Shown here: one piece after another, positions 43,873-51,245 of the stretch
How positions within the stretch are numbered: the first letter of the stretch is position 1
Layout of the letters: the number at the start of each line of letters is the position of its first letter
Assembly (NCBI GenBank): GCA_945865885.1
Contig: CAMBEZ010000002.1
Location: 79,447 to 143,446 of the forward strand
Source of the DNA: Owenweeksia hongkongensis DSM 17368
GTDB taxonomy: Bacteria > Bacteroidota > Bacteroidia > Flavobacteriales > Schleiferiaceae
DNA: 64,000 bases
Reading direction: 5' to 3'
Notes under the pieces: model-generated
What the model was told of the DNA's origin: nothing
The model's input: the letters and a program-made list of their open reading frames with translations, nothing else
The model's database searches: none
Translations under genes and position numbers: made by a program

Positions 43873-43890
43873 TTAACCTACAATTAACCT
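43873..43890 (+). promoter_or_regulatory. Pho-box-like direct repeat (putative PhoB/OmpR-family operator)
   Basis: TTAACCT, four-base spacer ACAA, TTAACCT: identical 7-mers with an 11-bp period, the spacing PhoB-type proteins need. The first, CTTAACCT, also fits the cyanobacterial Pho-box half-site PyTTAAPyPyT/A. It lies in the 128-bp divergent region between the response regulator and the secreted EEP enzyme, 24 bases upstream of the EEP -7 element. Confidence 0.6.
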
Positions 43891-43914
43891 GGCGTTTGGC
43901 AGAGCACTTTGTCG

Positions 43915-43922
43915 TAATTTTG
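43915..43922 (+). promoter_or_regulatory. -7 element of the secreted-enzyme operon
   Basis: TAATTTTG, exact match, seven bases before the ATG at 43930. A TTTG at 43895-43898, 16 bases upstream, is a weak -33 candidate. Confidence 0.6.
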
Positions 43923-43929
43923 TCAGCTT

Positions 43930-45225
43930 ATGCGTTTAAAAACGATTCTTTGGGTTTGTCTGTTGGGTTGGAGCGGCAGTGCCTGGGCACAAGCACCGGC
44001 TCGCCTGACGCTCATGACCTACAACATCCTGAATTACAGAAACTTCACAAGCTACTGTACGTCTTCCAACAACAACCCGGTGGCCAAGGAAGCTGCGTTG
44101 CGGGAGGTTGTTCAGTACCTGCAACCGGACCTCCTGGTGTGCAATGAAGTAGGCGGTGCTACCCCCTCCGCCCACGAGAAAATTTTGACGGACGTATTGA
44201 ACACCAACGGAGTGAACCGTTGGGCGTCCACCTCCTACACCAACAACGGTTTCTCAACCCTGGTGAACGGGATCTACTACGACAAAAACAAACTGGGGGT
44301 CAAACGGGAACAAATCGTCACCAAGACCTTGACCAACACGGACATCGTTCGCGTGCTGGACGTGGTTCAATTCTACTACAAGGATTCGCTGCTGGATTGG
44401 AACCCAGACACCACCTTCTTCACCGTGGTGGGCGCGCACTTGAAAGCGGGTTCCGCAACAACAGATTTGTCCGACCGCACCGCGGCTACCGCTGCCCTGA
44501 TGCAGTTCCTCACCCAACGCGTGCCAGACCCGAACGTATTAATGGGCGGCGATTTCAATATTTACAAAAGCCAAGAAGCAGCGTTTCAGAATTTGATCAA
44601 CCACACCGTGGCGTCCGAACGGTTTTACGACCCCATTGGGCAATTGGGCACGTGGACCAACAACGCCAACTACGCACCGTACCACAGCCAAAGCACCCGC
44701 AACGCCAACACCAACGGCGGCTGTTTCTCCGGCGGAGGGCTGGACGACCGGCTGGACCACTGGTTGCTTTCTGCGAACGTCAAAAACGGCACGGACAAAG
44801 TAGCCTACGTGCCGGGCTCGTTCCGGGTGGTGGGCAACGACGGCATGCACTTCAACCAAGGCATTGACGAGGGCACTAATTTCAGCGTTCCCGCAAACAT
44901 TCGCTCGGCTTTGTACGCAATCTCAGACCACTTGCCGGTGCTGGTGGAATTGGAGGTGCAGCGCTTGGGCATTGGTTTGGACGAAACCGCCGCGGCGCAG
45001 CGCTACTGGCAGCAAACGCGGGACGCCAACGGAGTTACGTCTTTGTACTGGCGGGGACCCCTGCCCACGCAGGTGGATGCCTACGACGCCTACGGGCGCT
45101 GGGTCCACACCCAACGCGTCGAACAAAACAACCAGCCATTGGAGCGACCTTCGGCTGCGTCCGGTTTAATCTTCTTGCGCTCCGGGAATGGATCCTCGTC
45201 CGCAACCTATACTTGGGCACCCTGA
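43930..45225 (+). CDS. Secreted endonuclease/exonuclease/phosphatase-fold enzyme with T9SS-like tail
   Basis: 431 residues. Signal peptide MRLKTILWVCLLGWSGSAWAQ. The EEP domain (about 25-345) has the whole catalytic set: TYNILNYR, CNEVGG (metal-binding Glu), VGAHLKAG, GGDFNIYK (catalytic Asp/Asn) and SDHLPV near 335 (terminal Asp-His). It would hydrolyse phosphodiester or phosphomonoester bonds; DNA, RNA and lipid head groups are all possible. The last 75 residues (VDAYDAYGRWVHTQ ... SGLIFLRSGNG) look like a T9SS sorting domain. Its stop shares one base with the next start (TGATG). First gene of a seven-gene run. Confidence 0.87.
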   Translation: MRLKTILWVCLLGWSGSAWAQAPARLTLMTYNILNYRNFTSYCTSSNNNPVAKEAALREVVQYLQPDLLVCNEVGGATPSAHEKILTDVLNTNGVNRWASTSYTNNGFSTLVNGIYYDKNKLGVKREQIVTKTLTNTDIVRVLDVVQFYYKDSLLDWNPDTTFFTVVGAHLKAGSATTDLSDRTAATAALMQFLTQRVPDPNVLMGGDFNIYKSQEAAFQNLINHTVASERFYDPIGQLGTWTNNANYAPYHSQSTRNANTNGGCFSGGGLDDRLDHWLLSANVKNGTDKVAYVPGSFRVVGNDGMHFNQGIDEGTNFSVPANIRSALYAISDHLPVLVELEVQRLGIGLDETAAAQRYWQQTRDANGVTSLYWRGPLPTQVDAYDAYGRWVHTQRVEQNNQPLERPSAASGLIFLRSGNGSSSATYTWAP

Positions 45226-47387
45226 TGAAGCAAAATCAAACTGTTCCGCATGCGATCGCACTGCTGGCCCTGCTTGTGGTTTTGTGGCTGGGTGCGGTGG
45301 CTCCGGCTGGAGCGCAGAGTTTTGACGAGAAGGTAACCCGTGCCTCCAACGTCCGATTGAACGTGACCAACGTGGGTACGTTTGGCAATGCCTTCCGCGG
45401 CTACCGCGACGGTTCTGGGCTGCCCTCTTGCGAATACCCCGCCGGATCCGGCACGGAACACCTTTTTGAGTCCGGTATTTGGATTGGCGGCAAGGAAAAC
45501 GGCGGCCCCGTGCGGGTTTCCACCTCTGCCTACGACGCCCCGCAAGGCTACGCCCCCGGCCGGGGAGGATTTGAATTTACCGCCCCCGTGGGCTCCTACC
45601 TACAAGAACGCAGCTCCCTCACAGACAACCCCAACTACGCGGTGGATGCGGTTTCCCACCAGGACTTTGTGTCCCAATTTACGGACGCTAACCTCTTGGT
45701 TCCCGGCACCAACATCCCCATTTCCAACCACCTCAACCCCATGAACGTGGAGGTGCGCATGGAAACCTACAACTGGAACTATCGGTTTTCGGACTTCTTC
45801 GTGTTGGTCAACTTGGTCTTCAAAAACGTGGGCGCCAGCACCTACGAAGACACCTACATCGCGTTGTGGAACAACAGCGTGGTGCGCAACATCAACGTCA
45901 CTCCTGCGGGTGCCGGTGGCGCGGTTTTTTACTCCCAGGGCGGCAACGGTTTCATCGACTCCCTCTCCATGAACTACCGGTTTGACGCGTCCGGCGACCC
46001 CGGCTTCACGGACTCCTACATTGGCCAGAAATTCTTGGGCGCAGAAGACAAGAACGGCTTCCGGCATCCGTCCTTGAATCCCAATTTCAAGACGAACTAC
46101 AACGCGTGGGTTTTCAACAATTCTGGGCAGTCGCTGTACTTTTTCCCGACCACGGAAAACCAGCGCTATGCCAAGATGAGTCAAGGCCTGAACCAAGACC
46201 CTTGCTGGACAGATCCTTCCGGCGTTCCTTGCCAATCCGCATCCGGTGTCAACATTCAAGCCCAATTGAACCAAGCTGGAAACCGCTCGGATTTGCTAAG
46301 TGTTGGCCCGTTTGCATCCTTTGCCCCAGGCGATGAACTGCGGGTGGCCTTTGCCTACGTGCTGGGAGCGAAAAAGGACGACGGCCTGCCCAATGCAGCC
46401 AACACCGCAGAACAGAAATCCATCTTCCTCTCCAACGCCAGCTGGGCGCAGACGGCTTTCAATGGAGAGGACGTCAATTTTAATGGCCTTTTGGACGCGG
46501 GCGAAGACAAGGACGGCAACGGCAAAATCACGCGGTTCATCCTTCCTACCCCACCGGCAACGCCCAAGATTCGCGTGGAACCGGGCAACCACAAGATTGA
46601 CCTGTACTGGGCAGACAACGCCGAACGTTCCGTAGATCCCATCTCCCAAAAGTTGGATTTTGAGGGATACCGCATTTACTTGAGCAAGCTGGGCTTTGAC
46701 GTGACCGCTACCCAAAACCTGGCCAAGGACTTTGTGCGCGTGGCGCAGGTGGACGTGGCGGGCAATGGTTTGTTTTTTGACACCGGTTTGGAGCAGTACC
46801 GTTTGGCGCAGCCCAAGCAATTCCCGGGAGACACGGTGCGGTACCGTTACCGATACACGGTGGACAACCTGCCCAACGGTTGGCAGCACGCGGTAGCCGT
46901 GACCTCCTTTGACCAAGGGAACCCCGCCACCGGTTTGGAGTCCTTGGAATCCAGTTTCTTGGCCAACGATCGCCGCGCCTTTGCCGGCACCCCCGCCAAC
47001 GATAGCCTGAAAAACGGCGCCCCGTACGTTTACCCAAACCCCTACTACGCAGGTGCTTCTTGGGAAGGTCGGTCTAATTTTCAAGAAGAAAGCCGCAAAT
47101 TGATCTTCGCCAATTTGCCGGCCCGCTGCAAAATCACCATCACCACCGTGGCCGGAGATGTTTTGGACGTCATAGACCACAACGAAAGCTACAACGGGAG
47201 CGACATCCGCTGGTTCCGCACCTTTGGATCAGACACCCCCGACGACCACACGTTTTCCGGTGGAGAGCACGCTTGGGACCTGCTCACGCGTTCCACCCAA
47301 ATGATCTCCCGCGGCATTTATCTGTTCCACGTTGAAGATTTGGAAACCGGGAAGAAAACTACCGGCCAGTTTACCGTGGTTCAATAA
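45225..47387 (+). CDS. Large secreted protein with fibronectin-like and T9SS-type tail, function unknown
   Basis: 720 residues from ATG at 45225. Signal peptide to about residue 30. Early region with FGNAFRGYRDGSGLPSCEYP and GIWIGGKENGGPV, a pattern I associate with large Bacteroidota/Ignavibacteria secreted proteins but cannot name. Near 440-520 is a FnIII-like module (GNHKIDLYWADNAE ... EGYRIYLSKLGFD). The end (YVYPNPYYAG, then SRGIYLFHVEDLETGKKTTG, TVVQ) resembles a T9SS sorting domain. An EF-hand-like stretch FNGLLDAGEDKDGNGKI near 424 may bind calcium. Located between the EEP enzyme and the OB-fold protein. Confidence 0.72.
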   Translation: MKQNQTVPHAIALLALLVVLWLGAVAPAGAQSFDEKVTRASNVRLNVTNVGTFGNAFRGYRDGSGLPSCEYPAGSGTEHLFESGIWIGGKENGGPVRVSTSAYDAPQGYAPGRGGFEFTAPVGSYLQERSSLTDNPNYAVDAVSHQDFVSQFTDANLLVPGTNIPISNHLNPMNVEVRMETYNWNYRFSDFFVLVNLVFKNVGASTYEDTYIALWNNSVVRNINVTPAGAGGAVFYSQGGNGFIDSLSMNYRFDASGDPGFTDSYIGQKFLGAEDKNGFRHPSLNPNFKTNYNAWVFNNSGQSLYFFPTTENQRYAKMSQGLNQDPCWTDPSGVPCQSASGVNIQAQLNQAGNRSDLLSVGPFASFAPGDELRVAFAYVLGAKKDDGLPNAANTAEQKSIFLSNASWAQTAFNGEDVNFNGLLDAGEDKDGNGKITRFILPTPPATPKIRVEPGNHKIDLYWADNAERSVDPISQKLDFEGYRIYLSKLGFDVTATQNLAKDFVRVAQVDVAGNGLFFDTGLEQYRLAQPKQFPGDTVRYRYRYTVDNLPNGWQHAVAVTSFDQGNPATGLESLESSFLANDRRAFAGTPANDSLKNGAPYVYPNPYYAGASWEGRSNFQEESRKLIFANLPARCKITITTVAGDVLDVIDHNESYNGSDIRWFRTFGSDTPDDHTFSGGEHAWDLLTRSTQMISRGIYLFHVEDLETGKKTTGQFTVVQ

Positions 47388-47455
47388 CCAGTGTTTGAAT
47401 TCAGCAAAAAATAAAAAACCATTTCAAAACCATTCCGCTGCAAAGACCCCGTTCC

Positions 47456-49678
47456 ATGAAAAAAATCTACACCCTGTTGGTGGTTGCCCTGATGGGCGCA
47501 GCCGCTTTTGCCCAGCCTTTTAAGCGCATCACGCAAATCCAGTACGTGAGTCCCACGATGCTGGCGAATTGCCAGGATTCCACGCCGTTCAACAACCAAA
47601 TTGTGCGCACCCGGGGAATCGTGGTGGTGCCGGGCAACGTGTCTGAGGTGGCGTCGGGCTCCGTGCAAGGCGGCAGCCGTCCGTTCTTCTTCATTGTAGA
47701 CACGGCAGCCAACGGCGCAGCAGGCCCGTTCAAAGGAATGGAAATCATGGGCGCCTACCGCAACGCACAAAACCAACTGGTTCCATTACCCAACGTGGAA
47801 TTGTTGATTCCGGGCGACGTCATTGAATTTGTGGGCAAGGTGACGGAATTCAACCGCGGTACCCAAATGGAACCCAACAGCGTGAATTCCTTGACCATTT
47901 TGAATTCCAAGCCCGCTCCGGCGTCTGTGGTGGTGCCTTTGAGCCAATTGAACGACCCTTTGCGCGTGAACATACCCACCACGGGCGAGCAGTGGGAGAA
48001 TGCCTTTGTGGAGCTGCAAAACGTTACCGTCACGGAGGTTTTGCCGTTTGGCAGCAACCGCGTGAGCTTCAACGTAGTAGACGGACAAGGCAATAAAATC
48101 AACGTATCGGACCGCTTTTTGGCCCAGAAATTACCCTCTTGGCAGACCGTCAACCCGGCCAGCCCCCAAACCACCGGCTCTTTTGTTCCTCCCGTTCCCG
48201 GCACCTTCTACTCCAGTTTGAAGGGCATGGTGCGCCACGACGGAAACGGCTGTTTTCCCAACGCCGGAACCACCCGCGGCTACGAGCTGAACCCGTTTGC
48301 GGCCTCCCACTACCAGGTGGCCTACGCTCCCCCGTACATCTCCAACTTCGATCGCGATCCGTTCTTGCCCACCCCAAACCAGTCCGTAGACTTTACCTGC
48401 AACATCACGGATTTTGACGGCAGCGTGGATTCCGTTCATTTTTACTACTCCACCAATGCGGCTACTTTGCCCGCACAGTTCACCAAAATGGTGATGCCTT
48501 TGGTGGCCGGATCAACGGACGACTACGCCTACACCCTGCCCGCATTCCCCGACGGCACCTTGGTGCGTTACTACATCCGCGCCAAAGACAACGCCGGCAA
48601 CAAATCCTACTACCCGGTGACTTCTGTAGGACAAGCGCAACCCAACTACGAGTACTACACCGTTCGTGCCGGTGGTCCTAAGATTTACGACGTGCAGTAC
48701 TCTTTGGCCAGCAACAGCGCGTCGCCCATGACGGGCCGCGAGATCACCGTGAAGGGCATTGTGACCGCCTCCGCCAAGAACTACGACCTGGGGTACCTGT
48801 ACATTCAGGACGAAAATGGCGGCCCCTACAGCGGCATTTGGCTGGTGGGCAGCGGCATCGCCAACTACTACCGCGGTGAAGAAGTGAACGTTACCGGAAC
48901 GGTGGAAGAGTACTTCAACATGACCCGCATAGTGGTTTCTTCCAGCAACAAAACGGGCAAATGGGTAGCACCTGCGGCGACGGTGGTGGATCCGACGGAC
49001 TCCATCAGCAAGTTGAACTACGGCTGGGAAAAGTGGGAAGGTTGTTTGGTTCGATTGCAGGATCCCGCCAACGGAAAACTGCACGTGTCTAAAACCAATT
49101 TGGGCTTTGGCGATTACGCCGTGAGCTCCATCCCCGGAGCTTCTAAAGCGCGCAGCACCTACGTTTTGGCAGGTCGTCAATCCGGAACAGCGTTTAGCTC
49201 TTTGTGGGTACAGCCGGTAACCAGCCTCGCATACGACACCATCGACGGTTTCATGGAAGTGGATCCCATTGTGGTGAGCGACACCATGAACATGGACGCC
49301 CTGGAGGGCATTGTGTTCTTTGGATTCAGCAACTTCCGGGTATTGCCGCGCAACAACGACGACTTCATTGGCATCAACATTTCTTTGGACAGCACCAACC
49401 TGCAAAAGTCTCCGCTGATTGGCTTGAACGAAAATGCTCCGTTGGTGGGCGTGTCCGTTCGCCCGAATCCAGCGCAATCCGCGCTGTTCTTGGACGGATT
49501 GGCCGATGCCGCCGTTCACGTGGAATTGACGGACGCATTGGGCCGCACCGTGCTGCGCACCGTGCTCCCCGCCGGTTCCAACCGCTTGGATGTGGGCCAC
49601 TTGGCACCGGGCAGCTACTACCTCCGCGCGGTCCAAAACGGGCGTGCTGCAGCAACTCAGGTGGTGCTGCAACGCTAA
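47456..49678 (+). CDS. T9SS-secreted OB-fold (DUF5689/YhcR-like) protein
   Basis: 740 residues. Signal peptide MKKIYTLLVVALMGAAAFAQ. Two OB-like nucleic-acid-binding-type modules: about 25-260 (NQIVRTRGIVVVPGNV, GDVIEFVGKVTEFN) and about 405-520 (GREITVKGIVTASAKN, YLYIQDENGG, GEEVNVTGTVEEYF). Between them lies an Ig-like module (about 300-390). A canonical T9SS sorting domain ends the chain (VRPNPAQSA, LTDALGRTV, GSYYLRAV, VVLQR). In other bacteria such OB modules accompany extracellular nucleases and phosphoesterases. No catalytic domain here, so a binding or scaffold role beside the EEP enzyme is inferred. Confidence 0.8.
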   Translation: MKKIYTLLVVALMGAAAFAQPFKRITQIQYVSPTMLANCQDSTPFNNQIVRTRGIVVVPGNVSEVASGSVQGGSRPFFFIVDTAANGAAGPFKGMEIMGAYRNAQNQLVPLPNVELLIPGDVIEFVGKVTEFNRGTQMEPNSVNSLTILNSKPAPASVVVPLSQLNDPLRVNIPTTGEQWENAFVELQNVTVTEVLPFGSNRVSFNVVDGQGNKINVSDRFLAQKLPSWQTVNPASPQTTGSFVPPVPGTFYSSLKGMVRHDGNGCFPNAGTTRGYELNPFAASHYQVAYAPPYISNFDRDPFLPTPNQSVDFTCNITDFDGSVDSVHFYYSTNAATLPAQFTKMVMPLVAGSTDDYAYTLPAFPDGTLVRYYIRAKDNAGNKSYYPVTSVGQAQPNYEYYTVRAGGPKIYDVQYSLASNSASPMTGREITVKGIVTASAKNYDLGYLYIQDENGGPYSGIWLVGSGIANYYRGEEVNVTGTVEEYFNMTRIVVSSSNKTGKWVAPAATVVDPTDSISKLNYGWEKWEGCLVRLQDPANGKLHVSKTNLGFGDYAVSSIPGASKARSTYVLAGRQSGTAFSSLWVQPVTSLAYDTIDGFMEVDPIVVSDTMNMDALEGIVFFGFSNFRVLPRNNDDFIGINISLDSTNLQKSPLIGLNENAPLVGVSVRPNPAQSALFLDGLADAAVHVELTDALGRTVLRTVLPAGSNRLDVGHLAPGSYYLRAVQNGRAAATQVVLQR

Positions 49679-49721
49679 ACGAATCCGCACCCACCAAGTT
49701 CAGAAAGAAGCGAATCCCCGC

Positions 49722-51245
49722 ATGGAATTCAAAAAACAGCAAACCGCTACGGACGCGCCCACGGGCGCGGGCCGCGCCCAGGCCCGCAGGGCCTGGGGCA
49801 AAACCGCGGCTACCTCCCTCTTGCCGGTTGCGGTCCTCCTCACGGGTTGGATGGGTGCTGCTTCCTGCGAGCGCGGCACCCTCGTAGACAACAAAGCCCC
49901 CGAGACCCACTTGGCCTTAGACACCATTGCCCTACAAGGAGAGAACCGCTTGAATTCGGTAGTTCGGATGAGCTGGTACGGCACGGATCAAGACGGCTAC
50001 ATCACCCGCTACGAAGTTTCCCTGGACGGTGAAAATTGGAAGTCTACCGTGCGCCAAGACAGTTCCTTCACGCTGTCCATCCCCGCCGGCCAAGACACCG
50101 CAGACGTGGTGCTTCGCGTGCGCGCCGTAGACGACGACGGTGCTACGGACCCCACCCCGGCCCGACTGCGTTTGCCCCTCAAAAACGCCCAACCCGTTGC
50201 GGAAATTGACCCCGAAGGACAAACCACCGGCACCACCTTGGGCGTGGCCACCTACAAATGGCGCGGGTCTGATCCGGACGGCGACGAAACCGTGGTGCTG
50301 GCAGAGGCGCGTTTCAACAACGGCACCTGGTTTACCATTCCCGTCAACCAACCGATTTTGACCTTTGTTTTGGATGCCGGTACCAGCGCAAACGCCACCG
50401 CACGTGTGGTCTACGGAAACAACAACACCTTGGAAACCAACGTGTTCGACGGCCTGGAGGTAGACGAGCCCAATACGCTCTACATCCGGGTGAAGGACGT
50501 TGCCAACCGTTGGAGTGCGGTAGACACGGCCCTGCCCGTTGTTTTCAGCAGACCCACCGGCGACCTCTTGGTGGTCAGCGGCTCGCCGTCCACCACCGCC
50601 AACACGTACTTATCTGCACTGGCGGGAACCGCCCTGGATATTGATTTTTGGGACCTGAACGTTGCGGCCAACTTACCCGCTTACTGGAATCCTACCTTCC
50701 GCTGGATTGCGCAGCAGTACGACAAACTCTTTGTGTTCAGCGGGCCCACCCCCGTATTGGATCCGTCTACCGGTCAAACCGGCACCTTGTTGGGCTTGAT
50801 GGGCCCAGCACTCCAACGCTACACCCAGAACGGCGGTAAGTTACTGGTTACCACCTCCTTCAATTCCACTTTGGACCTGACGCCCTACATCGGAACGTAT
50901 CCGATCGATGGGATGGTTACCTCTGTGGGGCAGGTTCGGTTGGTTCAAGACAGTGCCCTGGTGCCCTTGGCGCCCGGCTACCCTTCGCTGAAACCAGAGA
51001 GCATCTTGATTGGGTTGACCCCCTTGGTGCCGGCGGCGGATGCGCAGCCTTTTTACCGGGCACAGCTCACCAAATTGAACGGCTGGAGCGGTACGAATGT
51101 AGTGGGTGTGCGGCGATTTGCGCCCGGGCAGCCCACCAAGGTTCAGCAGGTCTTCTTTTCGGTGGAACTGTTCAAATTAAATGGCGTTCCCGGTGCCTTG
51201 CCTGGATTGCTGCAAAGCATTTTGGTCGATGACTTCAACTGGTAA
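49722..51245 (+). CDS. Lipoprotein with fibronectin-like modules
   Basis: 507 residues from ATG at 49722. An unusually long charged N-region (about 30 residues, Ala/Arg/Thr-rich) precedes the hydrophobic segment and lipobox GAASC (Cys near 46). Residues about 65-140 are a FnIII-like domain (VRMSWYGTDQDGYITRYEVSLDG), with a second similar module after VAEIDPEG. The last half (GDLLVVSGSP ... YDKLFVFSGPTPV ... NGGKLLVTTSF) looks like an alpha/beta fold related to glutamine-amidotransferase-like or PEGA-adjacent domains, but I do not recognise it. Overlaps the TonB receptor start by 17 bases, so probably coupled to it and possibly a surface partner. Confidence 0.68.
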   Translation: MEFKKQQTATDAPTGAGRAQARRAWGKTAATSLLPVAVLLTGWMGAASCERGTLVDNKAPETHLALDTIALQGENRLNSVVRMSWYGTDQDGYITRYEVSLDGENWKSTVRQDSSFTLSIPAGQDTADVVLRVRAVDDDGATDPTPARLRLPLKNAQPVAEIDPEGQTTGTTLGVATYKWRGSDPDGDETVVLAEARFNNGTWFTIPVNQPILTFVLDAGTSANATARVVYGNNNTLETNVFDGLEVDEPNTLYIRVKDVANRWSAVDTALPVVFSRPTGDLLVVSGSPSTTANTYLSALAGTALDIDFWDLNVAANLPAYWNPTFRWIAQQYDKLFVFSGPTPVLDPSTGQTGTLLGLMGPALQRYTQNGGKLLVTTSFNSTLDLTPYIGTYPIDGMVTSVGQVRLVQDSALVPLAPGYPSLKPESILIGLTPLVPAADAQPFYRAQLTKLNGWSGTNVVGVRRFAPGQPTKVQQVFFSVELFKLNGVPGALPGLLQSILVDDFNW

